DNA from: Dactylosporangium aurantiacum
Lineage (GTDB): Bacteria; Actinomycetota; Actinomycetes; Mycobacteriales; Micromonosporaceae
Reading direction: 5' to 3'
DNA: 64,000 nt
Assembly: GCF_000716715.1 (NCBI RefSeq)
Contig: NZ_JNYJ01000007.1
Coordinates: 424,326 to 488,325, forward strand
Below the pieces are notes generated by a model. It saw only the letters and a program-made list of their open reading frames with translations. It had not been told where the DNA came from and ran no database searches. Shown piece by piece: positions 44,063-53,665 of the stretch; the stretch's first letter is position 1; each line of letters begins with the position of its first letter. The position numbers and the translations under genes were made by a program.

Positions 44063-46524
44063 CGACCACACCGACCTGGCCTGGCGACCTCTGGTACTGG
44101 ATCGCCGCACGACCGTGGCTCGGGTTGATCGCTGCCGCCGCGGTCGTGGGTGCGGTCTTCGGCCATGACCAGCTCCTCGCCTGGCGGCACAAGCGGTTCA
44201 CGGCCGGGGCACGGTGGCTGACCATCGCCGCCCCGCCCGCGGTCACCCCGGAGTCGGCCGCCGCGTTCTGGACCACCCTCACCGGCGTCCTGACACCCGC
44301 GGTGTGGCGGCGACGCGTCTACGGCACCCCGCACGTGGCGTGGGAATACACCTGGACTGGCCGCGCCCTTACGATCCGCGTCTGGGTGCCTGGCACCGTG
44401 CCGCCCGGCGCGGTCGAGGCCGCCGTCCGCGCAGCCTGGCCAGCCGCGACCCTCACCACGCAGGAAGCCACCGCGCCGATCCCGGCCACCGTCGGTGACG
44501 AGGTCGGCGGAGCGCACTGGCCGCAGCACACCGACGTGCTGCCGCTGCGCACCGAGCACGACGCCGACCCGCTGCGGGCGCTACTGGCCGCCGGAGCCGA
44601 AGTCCACCACCGCGAGCACGCCTGTGTGCAGATCCTCGCCCGCCCCGCCTCCGCACGGCGGGTGCGGGCGGCTCGGCGGGCGGCAGCGGCCAGCAGCCAA
44701 CCCCATGCGCGGTCCGACCTGGCCGGCCGCGCCGTGTCAGGGGCGGCCCGGCTGGCCATCGAGCCGCTGCTGTGGATGCTGGAGGTGTTCATCCCCGGCC
44801 CGTCCCGGACGCGCCCCACCGCGTCCAGCACGGCGGCACGGGCGGGGGAGCGTGACCCGGTCGCCACCGCTGATGCCCGCACGCTGGTCGACAAGGCGGT
44901 CAAGGTGCCGCACTACGAGATCGCCGTCCGGTTCGCGGTCGCCGCCGACGCGGACAAGCACCCGCCAGACGCCGAACGGGCCACACAGATCCACGAACGG
45001 CTCGTCGGGCTCGGGCACACGATCGCCTCGGCCGCCGCCACCTACACCGGCCCGAACCGGCTGCGGCGCATGAAGATGCCCGCGCCGGTCGCCACCGTGG
45101 CCGGGCGCAGGCTGCGACGCGGGTTCCTGGCCACCGTGCCGGAGCTCGCGGCCCTCGCCGCGCTCCCGCAGGACCTCGCCGTGCCGGGACTCGACCGGGC
45201 TCGAGCCAAAGCGATGCCCGCGCCGGTGCAGGTGCCCGCCGGCGGCCGGGGCGTGAAGGTGCTCGGCCGCTCGCAGATCGGCCACCACAGCGTCGGGCTG
45301 CACGTCACCGACGCCCGCCAACACGTGCACGTGATCGGCAAGACCGGCGTCGGGAAGTCCACCCTGCTACTGAACATGATCCTCGGCGACATCAACGCCA
45401 GGCGCGGCACGGTGGTCATCGACCCGCGCGGAGACCTGATCACCGACATCCTCGACCGGCTACCCGCCTCCCACGCGAAACGCATCGTGATCATCGACCC
45501 GGCCCAGGAGAACCCTGGATGCTTCAACCCCCTCGATGACCGCGGCGACCCGCACCTGGCGGTCGACAACCTCGTCGGCATCTTCGCGAAGATCTTCCAG
45601 GGCCAGTGGGGTCCGCGCATGGACGACACCATGCGTGTGACGTGCCTGACGCTGATGCGGCACGCGAAGCCGACGTTGAGCCTCGTCCCGTCGCTGTTGC
45701 AGGACCGGGAGTTCCGGGCCAGGTTCACCCACGGCCTGGACGACCCGGACGGGCTCGGCGGGTTCTGGCTCTGGTACGACGGCATCAACGAGCAGTTCCG
45801 GGGCCAGGTCATCGCCCCGGTGCTGGCGCGGCTCCGGGCGTTCCTCCTCAGGGACTTCGTCAAGAGCGTGATCGGCAATGCGCACAGCTCGTTCGATATG
45901 GGCAAGATCCTCGACGGTGGTGTGCTGCTGTGCCGGCTGCCGAAAGGCGCCCTGGGGGAGGAGACCAGCCGCATCCTCGGCTCGCTGATCGTCGCCCAGG
46001 TGTGGCAGGCCGCCATCGCACGGGCGAACATCCCCGAAGACCAGCGCAAAGACGCCACGTTGTACGTGGACGAGTGCCAGAACTTCCTGACGCTGCCCGG
46101 CAGCGTGGGCGACATGCTGGCCGAGGCCCGAGGGTTCCGGCTCGGCCTCGTCCTGGCCCACCAGGACCTGGCGCAGCTGCCGAAGGACGTCGCCGCGGCG
46201 GTGTCGGCCAACGCGCGTAGCAAGCTCTACTTCAACGTCGACCCGGGCGACGCGCGGGAACTGTCCCGGCACACCAAACCGGAGCTGGACGAGCACGACC
46301 TCGCCCACCTCGACATCTACACCGCCGCCGCCCGACTGCTGGTCGGCAACCGAGAGCTGCCCACCTTCACGTTCGTCACCAACCCGCCGGTTTCGGTCGT
46401 CGGTGAGGCCACCGCGATCCGGCAGGCATGCGCCGCCGCGCACGCCACCGCCACGACCGAGCCGCCGATGCAGCAGCTCGCCCGCACGGCGATGCAACGG
46501 CGGATGGCCGAACGCACACGCTGA
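44059..46524 (+). CDS. Type IV coupling protein (VirD4/TraG-like)
   Basis: The coupling protein brings the relaxase-DNA complex to the channel. The 821-residue protein has one or two N-terminal membrane helices (LGLIAAAAVVGAVFG), a large cytosolic region, and an ATPase domain: VHVIGKTGVGKSTLLLNMIL (Walker A), GTVVIDPRGDLITDILDRL, DATLYVDECQNFLTLPGSVG (Walker B) and RLGLVLAHQDLAQLPKDV. The start overlaps the VirB4 stop (ATGA). It ends the five-gene secretion operon. Confidence 0.95.
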   Translation: MTTTPTWPGDLWYWIAARPWLGLIAAAAVVGAVFGHDQLLAWRHKRFTAGARWLTIAAPPAVTPESAAAFWTTLTGVLTPAVWRRRVYGTPHVAWEYTWTGRALTIRVWVPGTVPPGAVEAAVRAAWPAATLTTQEATAPIPATVGDEVGGAHWPQHTDVLPLRTEHDADPLRALLAAGAEVHHREHACVQILARPASARRVRAARRAAAASSQPHARSDLAGRAVSGAARLAIEPLLWMLEVFIPGPSRTRPTASSTAARAGERDPVATADARTLVDKAVKVPHYEIAVRFAVAADADKHPPDAERATQIHERLVGLGHTIASAAATYTGPNRLRRMKMPAPVATVAGRRLRRGFLATVPELAALAALPQDLAVPGLDRARAKAMPAPVQVPAGGRGVKVLGRSQIGHHSVGLHVTDARQHVHVIGKTGVGKSTLLLNMILGDINARRGTVVIDPRGDLITDILDRLPASHAKRIVIIDPAQENPGCFNPLDDRGDPHLAVDNLVGIFAKIFQGQWGPRMDDTMRVTCLTLMRHAKPTLSLVPSLLQDREFRARFTHGLDDPDGLGGFWLWYDGINEQFRGQVIAPVLARLRAFLLRDFVKSVIGNAHSSFDMGKILDGGVLLCRLPKGALGEETSRILGSLIVAQVWQAAIARANIPEDQRKDATLYVDECQNFLTLPGSVGDMLAEARGFRLGLVLAHQDLAQLPKDVAAAVSANARSKLYFNVDPGDARELSRHTKPELDEHDLAHLDIYTAAARLLVGNRELPTFTFVTNPPVSVVGEATAIRQACAAAHATATTEPPMQQLARTAMQRRMAERTR

Positions 46525-46635
46525 CCGGTCACCTCGCCCTGCCGCCTCGTGCGGGGCCTCGGCCGGGTGCTGCATCGGGGGCTCGTCTGGGGGTGTCTGC
46601 GACACGAGACCGCAGACGAGCCCCATCCGCTAGCC

Positions 46636-46673
46636 CTGTCAGGTCGCTGAGCTGCTCATACCCGACCTGCCAG
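46636..46673. repeat. Inverted repeat of the CTGTCAGG family, copy 6
   Basis: CTGTCAGGTCG pairs with CGACCTGCCAG (one mismatch). It lies between the coupling protein gene and the replication-relaxation gene, about 70 bases before the latter. Confidence 0.65.
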
Positions 46674-46742
46674 CGGGCCGAAATCAAGATCAACATATCC
46701 AGACTCCCTACCGGGACTCTCTCTGCAGGGGTGAACCCGCCT

Positions 46743-47597
46743 ATGCCGCAATCGCGTGCTGCTGGCCTGCTGGCCATCTATCCCCACATCACCAGCCGTG
46801 ACCGTCGCCTGCTCCAGCTCCTCGACGACCACCAGGTCCTCACCACCGACCAGATCCACCGCATGCTGTTCTCCGCCCGGCGCACCTGCCAGATCCGGCT
46901 CAGCGAGCTTCGAGCTCTCGGGCTGCTGGATCGGTTCCGGTTCTCCCGCGACGGAGGCGGCAGCCAGCCGTGGCACTGGGTGCTCGGCCACCACGGCCAC
47001 CGGTTCCAGGCAGCCGTCCACGACCGGGCCGAGCCCACCAGCCGTTCGAGCCGGCAGCTCGTACAGCGCCTGTCGGCCAACCCGAACCTGACACACCTGC
47101 TCACGGCCAACGAGTTCTTCGTCCGGCTGACCACCCACGCTCGCCAGCACGCCGCGACACGGCTCGATCGGTGGTGGTCGGAGACGGCCACCACTAAGCA
47201 GTACCGGACCGTCACCGCTGACGGGCACGGACTGTGGAGCGTCGACGGCACCACTGTGGGGTTCTTCCTGGAGGCGGACACCGGCAGCGAACCGCTCGGG
47301 CGGGTGGTCGCCAAGCTCGACCGGTACGCCGCGCTGATCCGCCGCGGCGGCCCCCGATACCCGGTGCTGTTCTGGCTCGGCAGCCACCAGCGCGAGGAAC
47401 ACCTCCACCAGCTGCTGCGCAGCCGGCGCGGCGAAGTTCCGACCGCGACGGCCACCCACGACACAGAACCGGCCGCAGCAGTCTGGCTCCCTGCTGGCAG
47501 CACCCGCCGAGTCCGGCTCGTGGACCTTTCAAGCGATCACGGTCAACCGGTGGCGGACAACCCCAACTACGACGACGACGGCGTCTTCGTCCTCTGA
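46743..47597 (+). CDS. Replication-relaxation family protein
   Basis: This 284-residue protein opens with a winged helix (RDRRLLQLLDDHQVLTTDQI, CQIRLSELRALGLLDRF). A nuclease-like region follows: HLLTANEFFVRLTTHA, DGTTVGFFLEADTGSEPLGR and RYPVLFWLGSHQREEHL. This is the Replic_Relax family of actinomycete and firmicute conjugative elements, thought to start rolling-circle transfer or replication. The ATG at 46743 follows GCAGGGG at good spacing; a GTG 12 bases upstream is possible. Confidence 0.85.
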   Translation: MPQSRAAGLLAIYPHITSRDRRLLQLLDDHQVLTTDQIHRMLFSARRTCQIRLSELRALGLLDRFRFSRDGGGSQPWHWVLGHHGHRFQAAVHDRAEPTSRSSRQLVQRLSANPNLTHLLTANEFFVRLTTHARQHAATRLDRWWSETATTKQYRTVTADGHGLWSVDGTTVGFFLEADTGSEPLGRVVAKLDRYAALIRRGGPRYPVLFWLGSHQREEHLHQLLRSRRGEVPTATATHDTEPAAAVWLPAGSTRRVRLVDLSSDHGQPVADNPNYDDDGVFVL

Positions 47598-47625
47598 CAG
47601 AGCCTTGCAGCCGCCGGGGCCATTC

Positions 47626-47690
47626 CTGTCAGCACAGGTCAAGAGCGTGATCGCGGTTCCTGACAGCGGTGGCGGTGTCAGGTCGCGCAA
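47626..47690. repeat. Inverted repeat of the CTGTCAGG family, copy 7
   Basis: CTGTCAG (47626) and CTGACAG (47660) face each other, and a third half-site GTGTCAGGTCG follows at about 47675. It lies between the replication-relaxation gene and the gene at 47907. The rest of 47598-47906 holds no supported gene. Confidence 0.6.
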
Positions 47691-47906
47691 CTACGGTGCA
47701 GCTTCCTCTCTTTTCCTTGCTCGCACCGCCGCCCGTCTGTCCTCCCGGACCTGCCTCGCGCTGACGCGATCACCCAGAGCCCACCTCCGGTCGGCTCGTG
47801 ATCCTCGCCCGCGCCTCCACGGCAGCCTCCCGGCCCAGGCGCCGCGATCCGGTGGCACCACCAGCAACCACCCAACGCCCACCCCGCTCGAAGGGAGCAC
47901 CCCACC

Positions 47907-48608
47907 ATGCCCACCAACACGCCGCTTGCCACCCAGATCGTCACCGTCTGCTTCGACGCCGGCGCCGACGCCGACTGGTTCGCCGCCAGCGAGAAGGTCA
48001 ACGACCTCCTCAACGCCAACGGCACCCCGGCGCGCCGCTTCCACGTCCGCCACCGCGCCATCATCGGCTGGCTCTCCCGCTTCTTCGGCTACTACCTGCT
48101 CGACGCCGCACGCAGGTTCGGCGCGATCACCCTGGCCGCCGGAGGCCGCAAGAGCCGCCTCGACCTGACCGGCACCGCCGCCAAGGCCGCCCACCAGGCA
48201 AGCCAGCGCTGGCGGGCGTTCAACGCCCACATCGCCACCACCACTCGTCCGGCCCGCGCCTGGGAGGACTTCCTCGCCCAGCACCACGCCGATCCCGCCA
48301 AGGTCAGCCTCGCCGAAGCCCGGCGCCGCTTCGAGCAGCAGCCGCGCATCCTCGCGATGCTCGCCTACGCCCACGGCCACACCTTCGACCCCTACGAGCT
48401 GGCCGCCTACCAAGCCGGAGAGGCCACCTACGCCGGTCTGCACTGGCGCATCGCCATCATCGGCGACGCACTGATCACCACTGATGACCGCCTCCTCGAA
48501 CCCGCCAGCGACTCGATGGCCGACAAGTTCCGCTTCCTCAACGAAGCGTGCACCTACCTGCGTGGCCTGAACTCCAGCGCACGCATATGCGCCATCACCA
48601 TCGCCTAA
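47907..48608 (+). CDS. Hypothetical accessory protein of the element
   Basis: The protein has 233 residues and is not recognised. It starts with a strand-rich part (QIVTVCFDAGADADWFAAS, ARRFHVRHRAIIGWL). A helical part follows (KAAHQASQRWRAFNAHI, AEARRRFEQQPRILAMLAYA). AAGGGAG precedes the ATG. A strong hairpin follows the stop codon. It is the first of a series of singly arranged accessory genes. Confidence 0.6.
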   Translation: MPTNTPLATQIVTVCFDAGADADWFAASEKVNDLLNANGTPARRFHVRHRAIIGWLSRFFGYYLLDAARRFGAITLAAGGRKSRLDLTGTAAKAAHQASQRWRAFNAHIATTTRPARAWEDFLAQHHADPAKVSLAEARRRFEQQPRILAMLAYAHGHTFDPYELAAYQAGEATYAGLHWRIAIIGDALITTDDRLLEPASDSMADKFRFLNEACTYLRGLNSSARICAITIA

Positions 48609-48628
48609 CCGCCACCCACCCCGACCCC

Positions 48629-48665
48629 CGAAGGCCGGTCGCAGCCCAGCTGCGACCGGCCTTCG
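48629..48665. terminator. 17-bp hairpin after the gene ending at 48608
   Basis: CGAAGGCCGGTCGCAGC and its exact complement enclose a 3-base loop. It stands between two genes, 33 bases before the next start. Confidence 0.75.
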
Positions 48666-48697
48666 CCATGCCCACCCCTCACCACACAGGAGGAACC

Positions 48698-49657
48698 GTG
48701 CCGCACCTCGACGACGCCATCGGCCGCTGGATCGCCACCGCCACCGGCCGCACCCTCGACCAGCACGCCACCGACCCCGTCCCCGCCGCCGCCCACCTCC
48801 CCGAAGCCGCGCACACCCTGCGCGGCGCCCGCGCCGAACTCCTGCTCGCCGTCGACCGGCTCCGGACCCTGCTCATCAACGAGGAAGACCTGACCGGCTC
48901 GGACGGCAGCTTCGCCGGCCAACTCATCACGGTCAACGAGCGCGCCAACGAATACCGGAACGCCCGCAACTCAGTCGACCTGCTCATCGAAGATCAGGCC
49001 CGCACCGAGTATGCCGACGCGAACCCGGCGCGCCCGCTGCGCCGGCGCTACGTCAACCCCGGCGACACAGTCCTCGTCGTCCTGCCCCACACCGACTCCT
49101 GCCGCGCCCGGCACCTCGCCGGACGGACCGCCCGCATCCACGTCGGCGCCTCCTATGCCGACGTGAGCCTGCCGGGCGGCAAGCCGGTGCGGGTGCCGCA
49201 CATCGACGCCGGGATCTACCCTGACCCGACCGACGGCGGGATCTACGTCCTGCAGTCCACCGACGATGCAGCCATCCAGGCCGACACCAGGGCAAGGCGC
49301 ATCGCGGAGGCACTGCTCACCGAGGCCATCGCCCGCATCCGCCGCCGATACCCGACCGCCGTCATGGCCTACCTCAACCACCCCCATCTCGGCGAGCTGG
49401 ACGACGGCGACGACATCATCCTGTGGAACCTCACCGGCGCCGGTGAACAGCTGTGGCCCGACGAAAACGGCGAGGTCTTCCAGAGCGCTGACGAGCCCGG
49501 CGAGCGGTTCTGGCTTGACGACCGCGACGGCGATCCCTACGCCGAACTCGCCGAAATCAACCGCCTGCTCACCGCCGTGTACCGCGAGCGCGGAGCCGAG
49601 CTGTTCGAGCCCGGCGAGCTCGGCGGCGGCTGGGAACTGCCCCTCGACCGGCCGTAG
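48698..49657 (+). CDS. Hypothetical accessory protein
   Basis: This 319-residue protein starts at a GTG with AGGAGG 4 bases upstream. It is acidic: an N-terminal helical half (LRGARAELLLAVDRLRTLLI), a strand-rich section with VNPGDTVLVVLPHTDSCRAR and HLAGRTARIHVGASYADVSL, and a long acidic helical end. The middle has the look of a beta-barrel or KOW/SH3-like domain. The function is unknown. Confidence 0.6.
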   Translation: MPHLDDAIGRWIATATGRTLDQHATDPVPAAAHLPEAAHTLRGARAELLLAVDRLRTLLINEEDLTGSDGSFAGQLITVNERANEYRNARNSVDLLIEDQARTEYADANPARPLRRRYVNPGDTVLVVLPHTDSCRARHLAGRTARIHVGASYADVSLPGGKPVRVPHIDAGIYPDPTDGGIYVLQSTDDAAIQADTRARRIAEALLTEAIARIRRRYPTAVMAYLNHPHLGELDDGDDIILWNLTGAGEQLWPDENGEVFQSADEPGERFWLDDRDGDPYAELAEINRLLTAVYRERGAELFEPGELGGGWELPLDRP

Positions 49658-49894
49658 CCGCACCAGCACACACCACCCGACAAGTCCGCAACGGCCACCG
49701 ACCGCTGACCTACCGGCAGCCACGACCGCCATCCATACCCGCCATCCATCCCCCTCGAGGCGACCAGCAGCCACCAACGGCAGCGCACCAGCTCCACGCG
49801 CCTGCCGCGTTCTCGGCTGCCCGCGGTCCGGCGCACCACAAGCGCGGCACCGCACGGTGCCGGGCTACCGACCAGTTCCCAAGGAGGGAACCCC

Positions 49895-51253
49895 ATGGAA
49901 CACCTGTCCCTGACGCCTGCCACGCAGGCGATCCTCGACGCCCTGACCGAACTCGGGCAGGGCAACGTCCACGAACTGGCCGACAAGGCTGGCAAGGCCC
50001 GGTCGACCACCGACAAGGCGATCAAGACCCTCGCCGACGCCGGACTGATCGTCGCGGTCGACACCGACGCCGACCCGGCTGAAGGCACCCCCACCCGGTG
50101 GACGCTGGCCAACCCGGCCGACGACATCGAGGCCCAGCCCGACTACCCGGCCGACACTGTCGACGTCGACAGCGATTTCGGCGACGCGGACCACGCCGGC
50201 GGTGACGAGTACGCCGATCCCGACCCGGACGCGGACTTCCCGACAGATCAGCTGGACGCCGAGTACGCCTCCGACGACCACGGCGGCAGCCAGGAGCTGA
50301 CGGGCCACTCCGACGACGCCATCGATGGCAACGGCGGCTCCTACGACCAGGACGCCGCCAACGACGGCGACGACCAGGACGAAGGCGGCACCTACGAAGC
50401 CGACACGGACGACGGCGACAGCGACGACACCGAAGCAGACGGCGACGGAGCCGATACCGACGGAGCCGACACCGGCGACGCGGACACCGGCGACGCGGGG
50501 GAGGAAAACGCGAGCGGGTCGACGGCCGTCCAGCCGAGTCGCCCGGGCGACCGCAAGGTCATGGCGATCAAGGCAGTCCTGGGCGACTACGGCGACGACG
50601 GCGCGACCCTCGACGTCATCGTCCAGGAGAGCGGCATCGGCATCGCGACCGCCACCCGGCTGCTGGTCGCGATGGAGCAGGCGAACGCCGCTCGCCGCCT
50701 GCCGCAGGAGGCGGGCAACAGCACGCCGGAGCGGTGGATCGCCGGGCCGACCAAGGCCAGCGAGGTCGACCCGAACCCGGCGCCGGCGCGCTGCCCGCTG
50801 TGCTTCCAGGTCATCCGTGGCCTGGCGGACGCGTCGAGCGCCGCGACGGCGGTGCTGCCCCTGGTCCGGCCCGACGGCACGCTGCACGTCGTCGCCTCCG
50901 ACGGAACCACCCACGTCGTCACCCTGCCCAAGCAGACGCCTCCGCGTCCCCAGGGCGCCACGACGACCGTCAGCCGCCGCACCGACTCGACCGCCAACGG
51001 CGACGGCAACCAGCCGTTCGGCCGCGGCGAGCTGGAGCGGCTGACGTTCGAGTACCTCGCCGCCCGCCCGGGCGAGCCGCTGACCCCGCAGGAGATCGCG
51101 ACCGGAATCGGCGCAGCGCTCGGCCGGACGGTCAGCTCCGGTGCGGTGCGCAACAACTGCACCAAGCTCGGCTCCACCGGCCGCGTGGTCCTCGTCTCCG
51201 ACGCGCCGCTGACGTTCACCTTCCCGAAGACGGACGACGCCGAGCAGTCCTGA
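49895..51253 (+). CDS. Winged-helix protein with long acidic linker
   Basis: The protein has 452 residues. Residues 1-70 are a MarR/winged-helix domain (LTPATQAILDALTELGQGNV, STTDKAIKTLADAGLIV). Residues about 75-205 are almost entirely Asp/Gly/Ala/Glu and disordered. A second winged helix lies at about 212-275 (MAIKAVLGDYGDDGATLDVI, ATRLLVAMEQANAARRL). A CPLCFQV zinc-like pair follows, and a third helix-turn-helix part closes it (LTPQEIATGIGAALGRTVSS). Three DNA-binding units with an acidic spacer suggest a DNA-organising or partition-like role. GAAGGAGGG-like sequence precedes the ATG. Confidence 0.65.
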   Translation: MEHLSLTPATQAILDALTELGQGNVHELADKAGKARSTTDKAIKTLADAGLIVAVDTDADPAEGTPTRWTLANPADDIEAQPDYPADTVDVDSDFGDADHAGGDEYADPDPDADFPTDQLDAEYASDDHGGSQELTGHSDDAIDGNGGSYDQDAANDGDDQDEGGTYEADTDDGDSDDTEADGDGADTDGADTGDADTGDAGEENASGSTAVQPSRPGDRKVMAIKAVLGDYGDDGATLDVIVQESGIGIATATRLLVAMEQANAARRLPQEAGNSTPERWIAGPTKASEVDPNPAPARCPLCFQVIRGLADASSAATAVLPLVRPDGTLHVVASDGTTHVVTLPKQTPPRPQGATTTVSRRTDSTANGDGNQPFGRGELERLTFEYLAARPGEPLTPQEIATGIGAALGRTVSSGAVRNNCTKLGSTGRVVLVSDAPLTFTFPKTDDAEQS

Positions 51254-51276
51254 TCCACCGGCACAACCCATCCCTC

Positions 51277-51308
51277 GCGGGGGCCGAGCCGAATAGCTCG
51301 GCCCCCGC
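51277..51308. terminator. 13-bp hairpin before the DUF932 gene
   Basis: GCGGGGGCCGAGC and its complement enclose a 6-base loop. The AGAGGAG ribosome binding site of the next gene follows it. Confidence 0.7.
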
Positions 51309-51330
51309 GCCGTATTGAGAGGAGCACCCC

Positions 51331-52320
51331 GTGGCACACGAACTCGAGACGTTCACCGACGGCACCACCGCCTTCGCCAGCGCCCGGGTGTCGGCCTGGC
51401 ACCAGCTCGGCACCGTCACCCAGAACACGATGAAGGCCGAAGAGATCATGGCCGCCGCCAAGCTCGGCGACTGGGGCGTGCGCACCATCCGCACGGTCGG
51501 CATCGACATCGTCAACGGCGTCGAGGTCCAGATCCCCGCCGACGACAAGCGCATGACCGTGCGCCGCAACCCCGTCACCGGCCAGACCGAGTATCTGGGC
51601 GTCGTCGGCACCGACTACACCGTGGTCCAGAACGAGCAGTGCGCCGAACTGCTGGACCGCCTCGTGGACCAGACCGGCGGCGCCCACTTCGAGACGGCCG
51701 GCAGCCTGCGCAAGGGCAAGAGCGTGTTCGTGACCATGAAGCTGCCCGACTCCATGCAAATCGCCGGGGTGGACCGCATGGACCTCTACCTGATCGGCAC
51801 CACCAGCCACGACGGCACGACCGCGCTGCGCGTGGACGCCAGCCCGATCCGCGTGGTGTGCGCCAACACCCAGCGCGCCGCCTTCGCCCACGCCGTCGGC
51901 CACTACACCTTCCGGCACACCAGCCAGGTCACCTCCCAGATCAGCCAGGCCCGCGAGGCGCTCGGCCTGATGTGGAAGTACATGGAGACGTTCGAGAAGG
52001 CCGCCGAGCGAATGCTCAACGAGCCGCTGACCGCGGGCACGTTCGAGAAGGTCGTCGGCCAGGTGTGGCCGGTCAAGGACAACGCCTCGGACGTCACCAA
52101 GAACAACGCCAAGCAGCGCCTCGGCACGCTCAAGTACCTGATCCGCGAGGCCGACACCCAGAAGGCGATCCGCGGCACCCGGTGGGCCGGATACCAGGCC
52201 ATCACCGAGTACCTCGACCACTACCAGCCCGCCAAGGACGACACCGCCCGCGCCAACCGGGTGCTGACCGGCAACGTCGGCGACCTCAAGCTGGCGGCCT
52301 TCGACCTGCTGACGGTCTGA
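51331..52320 (+). CDS. DUF932 (phage/plasmid-type) protein
   Basis: The protein has 329 residues. It begins AHELETFTDGTTAFASARVS with the conserved AWHQLGT soon after, then VVGTDYTVVQNEQCAELLD, IGTTSHDGTTALRVDASPIR and VVCANTQRAAFAHA. This is the DUF932 / TIGR03299-type family of phages and conjugative elements. Its biochemical role is not known. The GTG start follows AGAGGAG. The codon use and high expression-like RBS fit an abundant protein. Confidence 0.88.
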   Translation: MAHELETFTDGTTAFASARVSAWHQLGTVTQNTMKAEEIMAAAKLGDWGVRTIRTVGIDIVNGVEVQIPADDKRMTVRRNPVTGQTEYLGVVGTDYTVVQNEQCAELLDRLVDQTGGAHFETAGSLRKGKSVFVTMKLPDSMQIAGVDRMDLYLIGTTSHDGTTALRVDASPIRVVCANTQRAAFAHAVGHYTFRHTSQVTSQISQAREALGLMWKYMETFEKAAERMLNEPLTAGTFEKVVGQVWPVKDNASDVTKNNAKQRLGTLKYLIREADTQKAIRGTRWAGYQAITEYLDHYQPAKDDTARANRVLTGNVGDLKLAAFDLLTV

Positions 52321-52338
52321 CCACCATTTCCCCTCAGT

Positions 52339-52367
52339 CGGGGGCGGCGGCATGATCGCCGCCCCCG
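52339..52367. terminator. 11-bp hairpin after the DUF932 gene
   Basis: CGGGGGCGGCG and CGCCGCCCCCG form a perfect stem 19 bases after the stop codon. Confidence 0.75.
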
Positions 52368-52393
52368 GTCCGTGAGAACGGAGGAACCCGCCG

Positions 52394-52795
52394 ATGGACC
52401 GGCACATCCGCCATCCGCGCGACGCCAGGCAGTCAGTGTGCGGCATACCCGCCGCCGACGTCGGGCGATGGGAGACCGAACAGCCGCCCCGCGTCGAGCA
52501 CACGTGCGAGGACTGCCACACCCTGCTGCCCGAGGCCGCCCGGCCCGACGACGCGAACCACCCGCCCGGCGACGCCAGCCTCATCGACACATTGCGCCGC
52601 ATCGTCACCGAGCACCAGCACGCCAAGATCGACGGAGTCCTCGTCGACGTGTGGTCGGCCAGCGTCACCGTGCTCATCTGGGACCGGCTCAACGACAAAC
52701 ACCGGCAGCGGCTACTGACCCTGCCATCGCACGAGCTGATCCTGCGATGCATCGCGGTCTACACCCGCCTCACCTCCCCGCGAGGTGACCGGTGA
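52394..52795 (+). CDS. Hypothetical accessory protein with CxxC motif
   Basis: This 133-residue protein has HTCEDCHTLLPEA near residue 40 and a helical second half: LIDTLRRIVTEHQHAKIDGV, VTVLIWDRLNDKHRQRLL. A CGGAGGA site precedes the ATG. The stop overlaps the start of the ParB-like gene (GTGA). The family is unknown. Confidence 0.55.
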   Translation: MDRHIRHPRDARQSVCGIPAADVGRWETEQPPRVEHTCEDCHTLLPEAARPDDANHPPGDASLIDTLRRIVTEHQHAKIDGVLVDVWSASVTVLIWDRLNDKHRQRLLTLPSHELILRCIAVYTRLTSPRGDR

Positions 52796-53226
52796 CCGCG
52801 CCGCAATGGTTCCACTTCGGGCCATGGACATTCTCCATCGACGCCGCCGACGCGCTGATCGCCGCAAGACCACGCGGCATCCAGCGCATCGACGTCGCGA
52901 CGTGGGCCGAGGCATACGGCCTGACCCACCTCGACGAACACGACCGGCGCGGAGTCAGTCTCATCGGCCCGGCCAGCGACAGCTTCAATCGCGCATACGC
53001 CATGACCACCGATCTGGCCGAGCCCGTCATCGTCGCCACTATCGCCCTCAACGGTCAGACGCCAGTGCCGCTGCTCATCGACGGGACACACCGCCTCTAC
53101 CGGGCCTGGCGCGAAGGCGTCGCCGAGCTGCCCGCCTACCTGCTCACCGTCGACGAAACCCGCCAGGTCCAGCACCATGCGCTCCTCGGACCGGGCCGCA
53201 CCCGCATCACGCCGCCGCCGCACTGA
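52792..53226 (+). CDS. ParB/sulfiredoxin-fold-like protein
   Basis: This 144-residue protein has FHFGPWTFSIDAADALIAAR at the start and VPLLIDGTHRLYRAWREGVA, ELPAYLLTVDE near the end. The DGTHRLYRA segment equals the GxHRxxAA motif of ParB N-terminal and sulfiredoxin-like folds, which bind nucleotides. The DNA-binding part of true ParB proteins is missing. It is coupled to the preceding gene by a 4-base overlap. Confidence 0.65.
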   Translation: MTAPQWFHFGPWTFSIDAADALIAARPRGIQRIDVATWAEAYGLTHLDEHDRRGVSLIGPASDSFNRAYAMTTDLAEPVIVATIALNGQTPVPLLIDGTHRLYRAWREGVAELPAYLLTVDETRQVQHHALLGPGRTRITPPPH

Positions 53227-53318
53227 CGACGGCCGACCCCCTCGCACGCCTCGCACGCCCGCCCACAGCTGGCGACCTGCGAGGCGTTTCTCATGTCCAC
53301 CCCGACAGGAGCGATCCC

Positions 53319-53648
53319 ATGACCTACACAGCACCCTGGCAACGGCTCTGCGACTGCCGATGCCCGCTGCACTACCGGCAGACCCGCATCACCTACCACG
53401 AGTCCGACTGCGCCTGCGCAATCACCTGTGCCACCCAACCCATGACCCTGCTCGCCGAACAGTGGCGATGCGCCCTGTTCCTCGACCAAGACGGCGACCT
53501 CTGGTACGTCACCGCGATGCCCGGCGGCAACTGGGACTGGCCCAACGCCGCAGAGCTCAACACCCGGTACAACCTCGACGACAGCAGCGTGCGCATCGAG
53601 CGCCTGCTGCGGCAGGCCGCGCACGAGCTCGGCAACGCCATCCACTGA
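53319..53648 (+). CDS. Cys-rich accessory protein, paralogue A
   Basis: The protein has 109 residues. Five cysteines and two histidines lie in the first 45 residues (RLCDCRCPLHYRQTRITYHE, CACAITCATQPMTLLAEQW). Then come LFLDQDGDLWYVTAMPGGNW and a helical end. It shares the order CDCxCPxHxxQxRxTY...CxCxxTCAxQPMTxLA...ALFLD...LWxVxA...GxWDW with the gene at 53729. The cysteines suggest a small zinc-binding domain not known to me. An ACAGGAG site precedes the ATG. Confidence 0.6.
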   Translation: MTYTAPWQRLCDCRCPLHYRQTRITYHESDCACAITCATQPMTLLAEQWRCALFLDQDGDLWYVTAMPGGNWDWPNAAELNTRYNLDDSSVRIERLLRQAAHELGNAIH

Positions 53649-53665
53649 CCTCCGACCAGCTCAAG

